Shown: positions 43,273 through 53,479 of the stretch, piece by piece
Layout of the letters: each line of letters starts with the position of its first letter
How positions within the stretch are numbered: the stretch's first letter is position 1
Origin: Lachnoclostridium sp. UBA1308
GTDB lineage: Bacteria > Bacillota > Clostridia > Lachnospirales > Lachnospiraceae
Direction of reading: 5' to 3'
Length of the DNA stretch: 64,000 bases
Assembly: GCA_002307215.1 (NCBI GenBank)
Contig: DBTU01000024.1
Coordinates: forward strand, 14,849-78,848
Translations under genes and position numbers: made by a program
Notes under the pieces: model-generated
What the model was told of the DNA's origin: nothing
The model's database searches: none
Seen by the model: only the letters and a program-made list of their open reading frames with translations

Positions 43273-43914
43273 TTAAAGCTTGATGTATCCCGACCCGTTT
43301 ACAATTGCGTCCAGGTGATGATTTGACTTACATAAAGGACATTCATCTATGTTATAGCTTTCGTAATCCGGTAGGTCCTTTGCCTTGAATATAGAATGAA
43401 CTGCAATTCCTTCTACACTTGGAACTGCACTGAATACTGAACTGATTCCCTGCATATTGCCGCCGTAGTATCTAATCCCTTCGACGCATCGTTTCAATGT
43501 ATCACCTGTTGTAGTCGAGCCGGCCAAAAGTACAATGTTTTTGCCATTCACCAGAGGAATGAAATTTTCCCTGAAGATCATCTGTCCATTCGTATTAAAC
43601 TCCGGTGCAATAATATAAATTGTTTGATGGGCATTCATAGACATAATACCGGTAAGTGTTAATTCCTGAGCCAGAAATGCTCCTATTACCTCACAACCAT
43701 CTAGACACACGATTGTATCAACCAGGGTACTGATGATATATTGCTTTGCCATAGCCTTGGCCGCCTCAGCTGCTTCACTTTGCCTTGTCTTCATAGTAGT
43801 TAAATCAATATAAAGATTAATGTGAGAATTACCGGCTGCAAAATGACCCGGTATTACTTTAACTGTAATTTTCTTATTCATAGGTGCCAAAATTTTAATT
43901 GCTCTGCTTTCCAT
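43273..43914 (-). CDS. Orotate phosphoribosyltransferase-like type I PRTase with zinc-ribbon tail
   Basis: The segment GKNIVLLAGSTTTGDTLKRCVEGI near residue 135 is shaped like the PRPP loop of type I phosphoribosyltransferases, although the usual DD pair is replaced by AGS. VDTIVCLDGCEVIGAFLAQEL earlier in the chain also fits this fold. The C-terminus has CPLCKSNHHLDAI, a half zinc ribbon. It is not a standard pyrE, so the substrate is uncertain. It stands alone between two terminators. Confidence 0.7.
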   Translation of the reverse strand: MESRAIKILAPMNKKITVKVIPGHFAAGNSHINLYIDLTTMKTRQSEAAEAAKAMAKQYIISTLVDTIVCLDGCEVIGAFLAQELTLTGIMSMNAHQTIYIIAPEFNTNGQMIFRENFIPLVNGKNIVLLAGSTTTGDTLKRCVEGIRYYGGNMQGISSVFSAVPSVEGIAVHSIFKAKDLPDYESYNIDECPLCKSNHHLDAIVNGSGYIKL

Positions 43915-44022
43915 ATTAATGCCCCCTTCGTATTAAGTCCTTAACAGTTATTTCCTGTGATGCTATATCTTACTATATTTATTATATCCCATTCAAAGAC
44001 GCTATGCAAGACTGTAAAAACC

Positions 44023-44050
44023 GGCGGATTATTCAAACGAATAATCCGCC
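44023..44050 (-). terminator. Terminator of the GlsB/CsbD operon
   Basis: Perfect 12-base arms (GGCGGATTATTC / GAATAATCCGCC) with a 4-base loop are followed on the minus strand by GGTTTTT. Confidence 0.92.
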
Positions 44051-44067
44051 AATTTCAAAAGGTGATT

Positions 44068-44337
44068 CTACTTTGATTTCTTTCTAAACATGCTCACAAT
44101 TGCTAATAATACAACTGCACCTACAACGGATACAATGAAACTCCACAGATTAAGTCCCGTTGCAGGACCAAAACCGAATATTCCCACCAGCCAACCACCG
44201 ACAAATGCCCCTACAATACCTACTATGATATCAAGACCTATGCCCATATTTTCGTCATTTTTGGTTATCTTACTGGCTATCCAACCGGATACTCCTCCCA
44301 ATATCAGCCATACAATAATATTACCTATCTCCGGCAT
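44068..44337 (-). CDS. GlsB/YeaQ/YmgE-family stress membrane protein
   Basis: This 89-residue protein has three membrane helices and the family glycine pattern: IIVWLILGGVSGWIASKI, IGLDIIVGIVGAFVGGWLVG and FIVSVVGAVVLLAIV. The family is associated with envelope or general stress and has no known enzymatic role. It follows a CsbD-like gene, another stress protein, with GGAG upstream. Confidence 0.9.
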   Translation of the reverse strand: MPEIGNIIVWLILGGVSGWIASKITKNDENMGIGLDIIVGIVGAFVGGWLVGIFGFGPATGLNLWSFIVSVVGAVVLLAIVSMFRKKSK

Positions 44338-44358
44338 AATGCAACTCCTTTCAAATTA

Positions 44359-44574
44359 TTATTTTTTCTTATTCAATCTTGATTCGGCACCATCGATCAG
44401 CTTATTAGCTTCCTGGACAACTTCCTCTTTTTTGTCGCTGAGTCTATTCTTAACCCCAGCTGTCATAGTCTGAAACTTTCCCGAGAATTCAAGCTTTTTA
44501 TCATCCACAACCTTGCCGGCAGTCTCCATAACCTTGCCCACAGTCATATCTTTTGTATCTTCTATTTTTCCCAT
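44359..44574 (-). CDS. CsbD-like stress protein
   Basis: The 71-residue hydrophilic, charged protein (TVGKVMETAGKVVDDKKLEF then VKNRLSDKKEEVVQEANKL) resembles the CsbD family of small stress-induced proteins predicted to be helical. Its ribosome site is CGGAGG. It is co-transcribed with the GlsB-like gene. The function of the family is unknown. Confidence 0.7.
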   Translation of the reverse strand: MGKIEDTKDMTVGKVMETAGKVVDDKKLEFSGKFQTMTAGVKNRLSDKKEEVVQEANKLIDGAESRLNKKK

Positions 44575-44810
44575 TTAATACCTCCGAGGTTGAATTAATC
44601 AATTACAAACATTTGCTTCAGTTATAATATAAACTGATTTTAATGATACTATACTTATTTACCGTCACACGATTCTTTTATTTAAAAAATACTTTAAAAA
44701 GGAACTATCCCAAAACAGCCCTTTCCTCATCCTTTATGAATACAATTACCTATTCATATAAGAGACTATCCGGTTGCTTTGTACAGTTCCTAAGAATACT
44801 AATTATTGGG

Positions 44811-46766
44811 CTATCGCGCCTCTACTTTATAATAAATCTCTTCCATCCGGCTTCGATTTTTTAAAAAGACATCGACAATTACCGGATCAAAATGTGTACC
44901 TTTTCCTTCCTCAATAATTGCAAAGGATTTATCAAGAGAAAATGCTTCTTTATATGGTCTTTTGCTGGTCAGAGCATCAAAGACATCGGCAACTGCTGTA
45001 ATTCGTGCACTAAGTGGAATCTCTGTTCCTTTTCTGCCGTAAGGATATCCCGAGCCGTCCCATTTCTCGTGATGTCCCTCCGCAATCTCTGCTCCCATAC
45101 CATACATACTTAAGCCTTTATTCTTCATATTCTTGTCAGCAGCTTTTAGAACCTGTGTGCCAAAAATAGTATGTTTTTTCATCTCATCAAATTCTTCCGA
45201 TGTCAATTTTCCGGGCTTAAGAAGAATATTGTCGGTGATGCCTACCTTACCGATATCGTGCAACGAACTAAAGCGTTCTATCTGATCAATATATTCAACT
45301 GTAATCTCATCCGAATAAATATTATTCTCATGCAACAGTACTGTTATAGTCTTTGAATATTTGGACATTCTCTCAATATGTTCACCGGTATCCTCATCAC
45401 GAGCCTCGGATAGCTTCGCCAGCGCAAGAATACTGCTATACTGCATCTCTCTGGCAAATATATTCTGATTCATACTGATTGCAATGCTGTTGGCCAGAGT
45501 ACTAAGAATATTCAGATGCTGTTTGTTGTAGACATTCTTATTTTTACTGGAAAAGAATATCATTCCGACAGGTTCCCCTGATACCTTAAGGGGTAATGCG
45601 ATGGACGCCCTCACTCCCGCTTCCATAATTATCTTGTTATACGGTTGCAGTGGCTTTCCCGTACAGTATGCTTCAAGATCATTGATAATCCTGGCTTCAC
45701 CGGATTCAAGATACGGCCCCAGACTGGTATCACTAACAGGCCAATTTATCCCTATGACCTTCTCTGTCAGACCACTGATGCTTCCATCAGATACACCATA
45801 GGATGCTCTTAGATATTTCTTATCCTCACTGATTAATGCAATACCGATATAATTATAAGGGATAAACACTGAAAATGTTTTACTGATAAAGGTTAGTGTT
45901 TCCATAAAGGATTTATTGTTACTGATATTTTCAACTAATGTAATCAAATTATCAATTTTTAAGAACATGTCATTGATTTCAGCAACCATCGGTGTAACCC
46001 GTGTACGCGTGGGAAATTGTGGTCTTAATTGATACGTGGATAAACCAATTTCCGAGATTCCTTTATAAAGCTGATTATACGGTAGGATGATAAAACGCAG
46101 CAAATTATATAAATAAAATGCCAACAGTACGAATATCGCTATCATCAGTCCATATTCAATATGTTTCGAACTCTGATCGCTATGCAGCGATTCTTTTAAA
46201 AACCGATCCAATAGCCGATCCCAAAGCGTGAGCAATTTGATATTATTATCATCAATATAATTAAATGCTTGAAGCAACTCCGGTGTTGTTTTATTAGAAT
46301 GAACCACAATCTGCACAGCCTCATTGAAGTCAGCCCACAATGCATCAATTTCCTTTAAATCACCCGAATCGTTAATCATAGAGAAATTGATTTTAACAGA
46401 ATATGTGTCATAATGAATCCTTTCATTATGAATGGCTGTAAGCGTAGTACTAAATTCTTCTCTTGCCACATCCATGCTGTTCCGTAGACCGGACATCTGT
46501 TCATCAATCTCTTCCTGTGAAAGGTTGGAAATACCCCCCTCATTTTCCAAAATCAATGTATGCAATTCGCTGACATCCTTACTGATTAGCTGAGTATACA
46601 TTCTCTGTTTACCTAATACATTTATGATAATCTTATCATCTATACTACGATTTCTGTCAAAATTATGTATTATTACTAAGGTAACCAAGATAGCTGTAAT
46701 CGCTGCCAAAACACTAAAGGTAATATTTTTAACCGGACCTAAGACAGAATTATTATTCTTTTCCAA
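44811..46766 (-). CDS. Membrane HD-GYP phosphodiesterase with GAF domain
   Basis: Two helices (around residues 33-52 and 222-242 of the longest form) bracket a ~165-residue extracellular PilJ-like sensor domain. A GAF domain follows (SIALPLKVSGEPVGMIFFSS). The catalytic HD-GYP domain has FSSLHDIGKVGI and EGHHEKWDGSGYPYG, which fit hydrolysis of c-di-GMP. It may lower the ligand of the two riboswitches at 14.8-15.1 kb. The start is uncertain: a TTG at 46766 has AGGGG eight bases upstream, while a GTG at 46820 overlaps the preceding gene and lacks a ribosome site. Confidence 0.87.
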   Translation of the reverse strand: MEKNNNSVLGPVKNITFSVLAAITAILVTLVIIHNFDRNRSIDDKIIINVLGKQRMYTQLISKDVSELHTLILENEGGISNLSQEEIDEQMSGLRNSMDVAREEFSTTLTAIHNERIHYDTYSVKINFSMINDSGDLKEIDALWADFNEAVQIVVHSNKTTPELLQAFNYIDDNNIKLLTLWDRLLDRFLKESLHSDQSSKHIEYGLMIAIFVLLAFYLYNLLRFIILPYNQLYKGISEIGLSTYQLRPQFPTRTRVTPMVAEINDMFLKIDNLITLVENISNNKSFMETLTFISKTFSVFIPYNYIGIALISEDKKYLRASYGVSDGSISGLTEKVIGINWPVSDTSLGPYLESGEARIINDLEAYCTGKPLQPYNKIIMEAGVRASIALPLKVSGEPVGMIFFSSKNKNVYNKQHLNILSTLANSIAISMNQNIFAREMQYSSILALAKLSEARDEDTGEHIERMSKYSKTITVLLHENNIYSDEITVEYIDQIERFSSLHDIGKVGITDNILLKPGKLTSEEFDEMKKHTIFGTQVLKAADKNMKNKGLSMYGMGAEIAEGHHEKWDGSGYPYGRKGTEIPLSARITAVADVFDALTSKRPYKEAFSLDKSFAIIEEGKGTHFDPVIVDVFLKNRSRMEEIYYKVEAR

Positions 46767-46807
46767 GCAAGTCACCCCTAAGCTATCCGATTTATCAAAA
46801 GTATTTT

Positions 46808-48403
46808 CTATCTGTCCCACTTATCACTGAGTGAATTAATCTGTCCGAGAAATTTCGCCAGATCTTTATTGGAACCGCTCTTATTATGCTGGATTACTGC
46901 TACCAAACGTTTGCCCGCAAGAACAAGATGTTCAAATACACTGCTTGCTTTCTCAGCTTCGGCCTTCGGCTCCACGCGGATTGCCTTACCCTCCTGCACG
47001 CAGACATTTTTGGCAAGATCATATGTCATGCCACTAAACGGTGCTACAGCATCATATCCCATTTCCTTGATATTTTCTGTAAACATCTCACAAATCTGGT
47101 CATCTCCGTGTACCACAAATACTTTCTGAGGTTTTGTCAAAAAGCCCTTCAACCAACTTATCAGACCCTCTCTGTCAGCATGCCCGCTAGCTCCTGTTAA
47201 CTGCCTTATCTGAGCACATACTTGAATCGGTTCCCCGAAGAGCTTTACCTCTTTCACGCCATCAATCAGTATACGTCCTAGAGTTCCGGCTGCCTGGTAT
47301 CCGACAAATAAGATGGTACTGTTCTCTCTCCAAAGATTATGCTTTAAATGATGACGTATTCTACCTGCATCACACATCCCGGATGCAGAGATTATTACTT
47401 TAGGTTCCTCATCAAAATTAATTTGCTTGGACTCATCCGAGGTTATGGAGGTCTTTAAACCCGGAAATGAAATTGGATTAATCCCTTTATTAACCAAGGC
47501 CATCGCTTCCTCATCAAAATATCCCAGCATATGCTCGTGGAAAATCTGTGTCGCTTCAACTGCCAGCGGGCTGTCCACATATACCTGAAAATCGCCGTGC
47601 CCCTTAATCAGCTTATCATCCTTGATTTTACGTAAGAAATACAGTAAAACCTGAGTTCTTCCGACGGCAAAGGATGGAATTACTACATTGCCTCCACGGT
47701 CAAAGGTTGTTTGTATGACATCCGTCAGTTCACGGATATAATCCGGTTTTTCCCCATGACTGCGGTCACCGTAGGTAGACTCCATGACAACATAATCGGA
47801 TTCCTCAATATACTGCGGATTGTTCATCAGCGGCTGGTTTAAATTACCGATATCTCCGGAAAATACAATCTTCTTGGTCACTCCTTCCTCCGTGATCCAC
47901 ACCTCAATGCTCGCAGAACCAAGTAAATGCCCCACATCAATGAATCGAACCGATATTCCTTCAAATAGAACGAATTTTTCTTTATATTCATGGGATACAA
48001 ACAGACGGGATGTTGCCATCGCAGCTTCCATATCATAAAGCGGTGCTGCTACATGATCACCCGCTCTCTTACCCTTACGATTCTTCCATTCTGCTTCCGC
48101 CATCTGGATATGTGCGCTGTCTCGAAGCATAATATCACACAATGCGCTGGTAGCACCTGTTGTATGTATGTTCCCCCTAAAACCTTGGGTATAAAGAAGC
48201 GGTAACTTTCCCGAGTGGTCCATGTGCGCGTGAGTAAGAAGCACTACATCTATATCCGTAGACGATACAGGTATTTCCTGGTTCACGAACATGTCCTTAC
48301 CTTGTTCCATCCCACAGTCAATCAAAATATTCTTCCCGCATGCCTCAAGATAAAAGCAGCTTCCGGTAACCTCATGCGTTGCCCCTAAAAACGATAATTT
48401 CAT
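46808..48403 (-). CDS. Metallo-beta-lactamase/beta-CASP RNase-type protein
   Basis: The zinc motif LTHAHMDHSGKLPLL opens a metallo-beta-lactamase fold, followed by SGDIGN, ESTYGDR and the beta-CASP landmarks SFAVGRTQVLLYFL, IISASGMCDAGRIRHHL and SGHADREGL. The order is that of CPSF73-like RNA nucleases found in bacteria. About 70 residues at the C-terminus form an extra tail. The likely role is RNA processing or decay. The HD-GYP gene overlaps its end or begins 41 bases beyond, depending on start. Confidence 0.9.
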   Translation of the reverse strand: MKLSFLGATHEVTGSCFYLEACGKNILIDCGMEQGKDMFVNQEIPVSSTDIDVVLLTHAHMDHSGKLPLLYTQGFRGNIHTTGATSALCDIMLRDSAHIQMAEAEWKNRKGKRAGDHVAAPLYDMEAAMATSRLFVSHEYKEKFVLFEGISVRFIDVGHLLGSASIEVWITEEGVTKKIVFSGDIGNLNQPLMNNPQYIEESDYVVMESTYGDRSHGEKPDYIRELTDVIQTTFDRGGNVVIPSFAVGRTQVLLYFLRKIKDDKLIKGHGDFQVYVDSPLAVEATQIFHEHMLGYFDEEAMALVNKGINPISFPGLKTSITSDESKQINFDEEPKVIISASGMCDAGRIRHHLKHNLWRENSTILFVGYQAAGTLGRILIDGVKEVKLFGEPIQVCAQIRQLTGASGHADREGLISWLKGFLTKPQKVFVVHGDDQICEMFTENIKEMGYDAVAPFSGMTYDLAKNVCVQEGKAIRVEPKAEAEKASSVFEHLVLAGKRLVAVIQHNKSGSNKDLAKFLGQINSLSDKWDR

Positions 48404-48836
48404 GCGAATCCTCCTCTTATGTTTATTAAGATAGACGTTCTATTCCGTATATTATATAAATGCAGCAATACTTAATAGCCTATTGACTATTCTGTTCTTG
48501 GACTACATTCACGGTGCTTTATTAGGTTGTCATAATGTGATGTATTATTTTATTATTCTACTCTTTCCGCAATTTGATGTCAAATGAAACAGATGGATAT
48601 AAAATCAATATTCTTACTAGGAACGGTTGCTGATCGAAAGAACGGACATGGGATACCTTTCAATCAGCAACCTGTCTTTGGGTTGTTATACTATGAGCTG
48701 ATCAGGATTTATTTATAGATTTATGTATCGTTTGATTAAGGACGTGAAAACCAGAGCATATTGATTGTTCTAACGGAGAATTTATGGTACGATAATGAAA
48801 ACATCATTATGCCGGAGGCGACGGATGGGAGGATAT
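48404..48836. other. Divergent gap with one long hairpin
   Basis: This 433-base stretch separates the beta-CASP gene from the acetyltransferase gene. The only structure seen is GGTTGCTGAT (48625-48634) pairing with ATCAGCAACC (48663-48672), with GAAAG/CTTTC inside. TATAAT-like sequences occur near 48460 facing the beta-CASP gene, without a good -35. No gene was found. Confidence 0.4.
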
Positions 48837-49313
48837 ATGAGAATTGTACCTATTGATTCAGGATATAGGAAGGAAGCGGATGCTCTTATAAGAGAAGAAT
48901 GGGCAAGTCAGATGATTGTCAGTAAAGGACATCTCTGGGACACATCTGTCCTGCCCGGTTTTGTTGCAGTTGATGATGAAAATGTTATGTGCGGGGTTGT
49001 AACTTATCGTTTATCGGGAAGCGAATGTGAAATTATAACCCTTAACAGTCTTAAGGAAAATCATGGCATCGGATCAAGCCTTATTAATGCAGTTATTGAT
49101 ACTGCTAAGAGCAATGGCTGTCACCGTGTATGGCTCATCACAACAAATGACAATACGCATGCTATCCGCTTTTATCAAAAATATGGATTTTCTTTGATTG
49201 ATGTTAGTATGAATGCGCTGATAAAATACAGAGAGCTCAAACCCTCCATACCGTTGATTGGAATGGATGATATTCCTTTATTGCATGTGTTTGAGTTTGA
49301 AATCAAGTTATAA
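48837..49313 (+). CDS. GNAT-family N-acetyltransferase
   Basis: From MRIVPIDSGYRKEADALI the protein shows the GNAT pattern: FVAVDDENVMCGVVTYR, LNSLKENHGIGSSLINAVI (acetyl-CoA loop) and NTHAIRFYQKYGFSLI. The substrate is unknown. The ATG at 48837 follows GGGAGGA by five bases. It converges on the ABC gene two bases beyond its stop. Confidence 0.88.
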   Translation: MRIVPIDSGYRKEADALIREEWASQMIVSKGHLWDTSVLPGFVAVDDENVMCGVVTYRLSGSECEIITLNSLKENHGIGSSLINAVIDTAKSNGCHRVWLITTNDNTHAIRFYQKYGFSLIDVSMNALIKYRELKPSIPLIGMDDIPLLHVFEFEIKL

Positions 49314-49315
49314 TC

Positions 49316-50035
49316 CTAGGAGACAACTCTCACAAGCTCATTGTCCGATTCTATTATTCCATCCTTAAGTCTTATGATACGGTTTCCATAATCGGCTGCT
49401 TCCTTGGAATGTGTAACTTGAAGGATTGTGATCTTCTTTTCGTGATTGATCGTGCGAAACAGTTCCATTATCTCATTACCGGATTTACTGTCGAGATTGC
49501 CGGTCGGCTCATCTGCAAGTATGACATCCGGACTTGCAATTACTGATCTCGCAATGGCAACTCTCTGTTGCTGTCCTCCTGATAATCTGCTGGGAATAAC
49601 TTTTCTTTTATCGCTTAAGCCGACGATTTCAAGTATATTCTCCAACTCCTTCTTATATGAAGCAGGCTTTTTACCTTCCATAATCAGAGGCACCAGTATG
49701 TTTTCCTCCACACTCAGATTCTGTACCAGATTATAAAACTGAAATACAAAACCAATCTGTGTACGGCGCATTCTGCTCTTTTCTTTATCCTTCATCCGAT
49801 TGATGTCTTTATTATGTATCAGTATTTCGCCTTGATCCAGTGTATCAAGACCACCAAGCAGATATAGCAGAGTGCTCTTGCCGCATCCTGAGGCTCCCAT
49901 GATTGATACAAACTCTCCTGTATTTACAGATAAATTAATATTTTTTAATACCTCTACCAGATTATCTCCATCCTTAAAGGACTTCACAAGATTAACTGCA
50001 CGTATGATTTCTTCCACTTTATTTTCCTCCGTCAC
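49316..50035 (-). CDS. MacB/LolD-type ABC transporter ATPase
   Basis: The 239-residue ATPase has GASGCGKST (Walker A), FVFQFYNLVQNL (Q-loop), LSGGQQQRVAIARSV (signature), VILADEPTGNLDS (Walker B) and VTHSKEAA. The GNLDS form is typical for ATPases paired with FtsX-like permeases, and one is encoded directly upstream with a three-base gap. It may drive antimicrobial peptide resistance or lipoprotein release. Confidence 0.93.
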   Translation of the reverse strand: MTEENKVEEIIRAVNLVKSFKDGDNLVEVLKNINLSVNTGEFVSIMGASGCGKSTLLYLLGGLDTLDQGEILIHNKDINRMKDKEKSRMRRTQIGFVFQFYNLVQNLSVEENILVPLIMEGKKPASYKKELENILEIVGLSDKRKVIPSRLSGGQQQRVAIARSVIASPDVILADEPTGNLDSKSGNEIMELFRTINHEKKITILQVTHSKEAADYGNRIIRLKDGIIESDNELVRVVS

Positions 50036-50038
50036 TTT

Positions 50039-52522
50039 CTATTCATATTTCAATTCGTTAACTATATTAAGTTTAGATATCTTTCTGACAGGTGAAATCA
50101 TGGTTAAAAGAAGAATCACCAGTACAATACCGCCAATCTGAAGCATTGAAACAAGCTGCAGTTCAACCTGATATCCCATACCTATCGATTTTAACAACCC
50201 ATAAAGCAACCTTATCAGCCACTGACTAAGTGCAAAGGCAAAGGCCGTTCCGGTTAAAAATGTTCCAAGCGACTCAAAGAATATCATACTTCTTAACTGC
50301 GCTCGACCCATGGATACAGAATACAATACTGCATATTCCCTTTTTCGCTGTATAAAACCGATCATCTGATTATTGATAAGGCCGAAGATTGCAAGTAAAA
50401 CCGATAAACCTAGAATGACCGTGACCATATTGATAATTGATTGGTTCCCCTCTTTCATACTATCCAGATATTCTTCTTTCGTCTGGATAACAGCACCTGT
50501 ACCGGCCAATTTCTTTACCAGCATTTCCTTGATTTTTTCTATATCCTGACCCTGATTCGCATAAATCTCTACGTTGGAAGGGATTTCAAGAATATTTTTG
50601 GTATATTCAGCTACTGTTATAATGAAAACATTCCTTCGGGTTGAATAGTTGGTTGCGTCAAGATAACCAACTATCTTGTAGGTGGCTTCCTTAATCTTAA
50701 AATTCTTTGATTCCAGCGTTACTTCGTCCCCGATTGAAAAATTATTCTGGTATGCATAATATTCATCCACAAGCATCTCATTATCTTTCAACTTGTCAAG
50801 AAGCTTTTCATCTCCTTCCATTCCGGGTAGGTAGTGGTTGCCTCCTGCTACGATATATTCTGCATCTTTTTCATTTATCTTACCTTTCGTGTAATAGCTA
50901 TAAGCAAATTGAATATGGTTAATTCCATCAAGCTTCTCTATATATTGATAATTTGATTCGGGTTCTGACAGTCTGTCTATGCTGAGATCATAGGTGATAT
51001 TTGCCCCCTCCATCATTTTGTTCAGGGAATTAACTGCTCCGTATACCATTAAAATTAACGATAAACCAACTGTAATCAACGTAATGCTGGAACGAATTGT
51101 TTTACTGGAGGAAATATTTTTCATACCCAGCCTTGCAGGTCCTCCAAACATGCTACCAAAGAGACTGCTCAACAGCTTTGCCAGATACTTTGTAAGAATC
51201 GGAAGGAGCAATACCGCACCGAATAATGCTAATACCATTGTTGAAATACTAAGTAAAAACTGATACCTTGTATTGATGAAGTAAACGACAGCTGAAGCAA
51301 TCAGTAAAACGACCCCGAATATTGTCTTCTTCTTTGATATTCTCGCCTGCGAACTTAAGGAATTAAAAATATTATCCTTTATGGAACGCCTACCGGCTTT
51401 TAAAATGGAGGACAATGTAACAAGAACCTGAAGCACGATACCAAATAGAATAGAAAGGACAAAATATGATACCCTGTATTCCAGCTTGATATTCAAGTAA
51501 TCCATCGCATCACCGGCTGAGATAAATATTCCGGAGATAGGATTACGAAGAAGAACTCCGAACGCTATTCCGATTGCTGCTCCGATAACACCAAACATGG
51601 CATTCTCCAAGATAAGTATAAAATTCATTTTCCATTTTGAGGCTCCTACACTCCGGAAGGTACCAACTACCGGAATTCTGGTAGCCATAATCAGCTTTGT
51701 AATGGAGGCAATGATGAATATATTAAGTCCGATTACTAAACATAAGATGATGGTAAGTAATTGATTAATCATAGTTAAGGCACTGTCAATGGAGCCTTTA
51801 TCCAGTAGTATTTGAATTGAGTTTCCGGGATTCGCTGTCTCAAGTGTTTTCTGTACTTGATCCAGGTCCGTATTATCCGGAAGATCAATCATAAGTTGAC
51901 AGATCTCTCCTGCTTTTCCCGCACAGGTGCAAGCAAGGCTCTTTGTCGACATTAGATAGATCTCATTATTCTCCACCAAGAAGAATCCATAGCTTTTCGC
52001 AATTCCCGTTATCTTAAGCTTATGTTCTCCATCCTTTGTATAGATGGTCAAGTTGTCATCCAACTTCCAGCCATACTTTTCTGCTGTTTTCTTACTGACA
52101 ATAATCTGGTTATCATCACTCACGTCAAACGCTTCGCTTTTTTCTTCCAGCGTACACAAGCCGGAATCCTGCAATGTCTGCCGGTCAGACCCTATCAGGC
52201 TTACGGTAAGATTTTCATCATCCTTTATATATACACCGTAGGCGAAGGAAAAATCAAATATCTGTTTATCCTTGATACCTGAAAGATCTACCTTTTCGAG
52301 ATCAAAATAGCCATCGCTGTCCGGATCATTACTGGTAATCATCACATCAAAGCTCTGAAATGCGCCCTGTAGAATTGATGTATATTTCTTCACCAAATCA
52401 TCTTTTATCGTGAGATTCAAAAATAAGACCATTGTTGATATCGCAAGTGCAAAGATGATCAATATACTTCGAAATCGATTTCCTCGTATATTTCGAAGAA
52501 TGTGTTTCAGTAAAATTAACAT
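50039..52522 (-). CDS. FtsX-like ABC permease, large two-module type
   Basis: The protein (~827 residues from MLILLKHILRNIRGNRFRS) has an N-terminal helix, a long extracellular region, three helices with VVGTFRSVGASKWKM, and then a second such module ending in LYSVSMGRAQLR and helices. Two FtsX domains place it in the BceB/YtrF-like group of peptide-sensing or resistance permeases. ATG at 52522 has AGGGGGA upstream and replaces a longer frame with no ribosome site. No dedicated two-component genes stand next to it. Confidence 0.9.
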   Translation of the reverse strand: MLILLKHILRNIRGNRFRSILIIFALAISTMVLFLNLTIKDDLVKKYTSILQGAFQSFDVMITSNDPDSDGYFDLEKVDLSGIKDKQIFDFSFAYGVYIKDDENLTVSLIGSDRQTLQDSGLCTLEEKSEAFDVSDDNQIIVSKKTAEKYGWKLDDNLTIYTKDGEHKLKITGIAKSYGFFLVENNEIYLMSTKSLACTCAGKAGEICQLMIDLPDNTDLDQVQKTLETANPGNSIQILLDKGSIDSALTMINQLLTIILCLVIGLNIFIIASITKLIMATRIPVVGTFRSVGASKWKMNFILILENAMFGVIGAAIGIAFGVLLRNPISGIFISAGDAMDYLNIKLEYRVSYFVLSILFGIVLQVLVTLSSILKAGRRSIKDNIFNSLSSQARISKKKTIFGVVLLIASAVVYFINTRYQFLLSISTMVLALFGAVLLLPILTKYLAKLLSSLFGSMFGGPARLGMKNISSSKTIRSSITLITVGLSLILMVYGAVNSLNKMMEGANITYDLSIDRLSEPESNYQYIEKLDGINHIQFAYSYYTKGKINEKDAEYIVAGGNHYLPGMEGDEKLLDKLKDNEMLVDEYYAYQNNFSIGDEVTLESKNFKIKEATYKIVGYLDATNYSTRRNVFIITVAEYTKNILEIPSNVEIYANQGQDIEKIKEMLVKKLAGTGAVIQTKEEYLDSMKEGNQSIINMVTVILGLSVLLAIFGLINNQMIGFIQRKREYAVLYSVSMGRAQLRSMIFFESLGTFLTGTAFAFALSQWLIRLLYGLLKSIGMGYQVELQLVSMLQIGGIVLVILLLTMISPVRKISKLNIVNELKYE

Positions 52523-52668
52523 AAGCTGTCCCCCTGTATGATTTTCGTTCACAACGCAATCAACATTGTAAATTAATAACATTATGAACAATTTACCATT
52601 TGGCCCATTTTATGTCAAGTTCGTCGGCCTATTTCTCATTGTATTCTAATCTAATTAAGTATGAAAAA

Positions 52669-52746
52669 GACTGTCCGGAGGGCTGATACAGGATTCTGAC
52701 AAATATCTGTCATCCTGGTGCCGGTTCCGGGCAGTCACTATAATCC
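52669..52746 (-). terminator. Branched terminator after the Crp/Fnr gene
   Basis: Outer arms GACTGTCCGG / CCGGGCAGTC (one G-T) enclose an inner stem AGGAT-TGACA / TGTCA-ATCCT. On the minus strand TTTTT follows at once. This 78-base element ends the Crp/Fnr mRNA. Confidence 0.8.
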
Positions 52747-52772
52747 AAACAATCGTAATGTTTATTTTCCTT

Positions 52773-53456
52773 TTATCTCTCAATTAGCATTGTAAGCTTT
52801 TCTTTATCACGAATAGTGATTGTCCCTCTTCCCAAAGTAACAATCCCCTCGTCACAGAAATATTTCAGCATACGAGTTACAACCTCTCTTGCTGTACCCA
52901 GATGGTTCGCTATTCTTTCATGGGTAATAGGAAGGACATCCGAATCCTCCAGCACAGTCTGTTCCATCAAGAAGTTTGCCAATCGCTTATCAAAACTCAT
53001 AAAGAGTGCCTGCTCCATAATCCACATGACCTCAGTAAATCGAGAAGCCATCAGTTGATTTGTAAAGGACTGAATGGGAAGAGACTCCTTAGACAGCTTA
53101 TGAAAAACTGCGGTTGGGATCAGATAGGCCTGTGTATCCTTTTCAACCTCGACATAGATATCAAAGGCAATGTTCTTCATAATACAAGATGCCGAAAAAA
53201 TACAGATGTCACGCTCAAATAAGCGGTACAGAGTAATCTCCTTACCACTTTCGGATATAATGTAAGCACGCACCTGTCCCTTACTAATCAGAAAAAGTCC
53301 GGAGCATTGTTCAGAATTACTATGCATGGATTCTCCAACCACCAAATGCTTTTTTAGTATGGTCTGTTGCAGAATATCTCTCTGTTCCTCCGAAATCATC
53401 TTCCAGAAGCTTAACGTATCCTGTAAATAATTAATGTCATCCTTCTGATCAATCAA
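52773..53456 (-). CDS. Crp/Fnr-family transcriptional regulator
   Basis: The protein has a cyclic-nucleotide-binding-type beta barrel (residues ~25-140, with GLFLISKGQVRAYIISESGKEITLYRL) and a C-terminal winged helix (THERIANHLGTAREVVTRMLKYFCDEGIV). The DNA-recognition helix TAREVVTRML is of the usual type. No cysteine set for an Fe-S cluster is seen. It is upstream-coupled to a superoxide reductase gene, so oxidative or nitrosative stress is a plausible input. TTG at 53456 after GGGGG is chosen; a TTG six codons earlier is possible. Confidence 0.88.
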   Translation of the reverse strand: MIDQKDDINYLQDTLSFWKMISEEQRDILQQTILKKHLVVGESMHSNSEQCSGLFLISKGQVRAYIISESGKEITLYRLFERDICIFSASCIMKNIAFDIYVEVEKDTQAYLIPTAVFHKLSKESLPIQSFTNQLMASRFTEVMWIMEQALFMSFDKRLANFLMEQTVLEDSDVLPITHERIANHLGTAREVVTRMLKYFCDEGIVTLGRGTITIRDKEKLTMLIER

Positions 53457-53479
53457 GCCGCAGCCCCCAATCAAAGCGT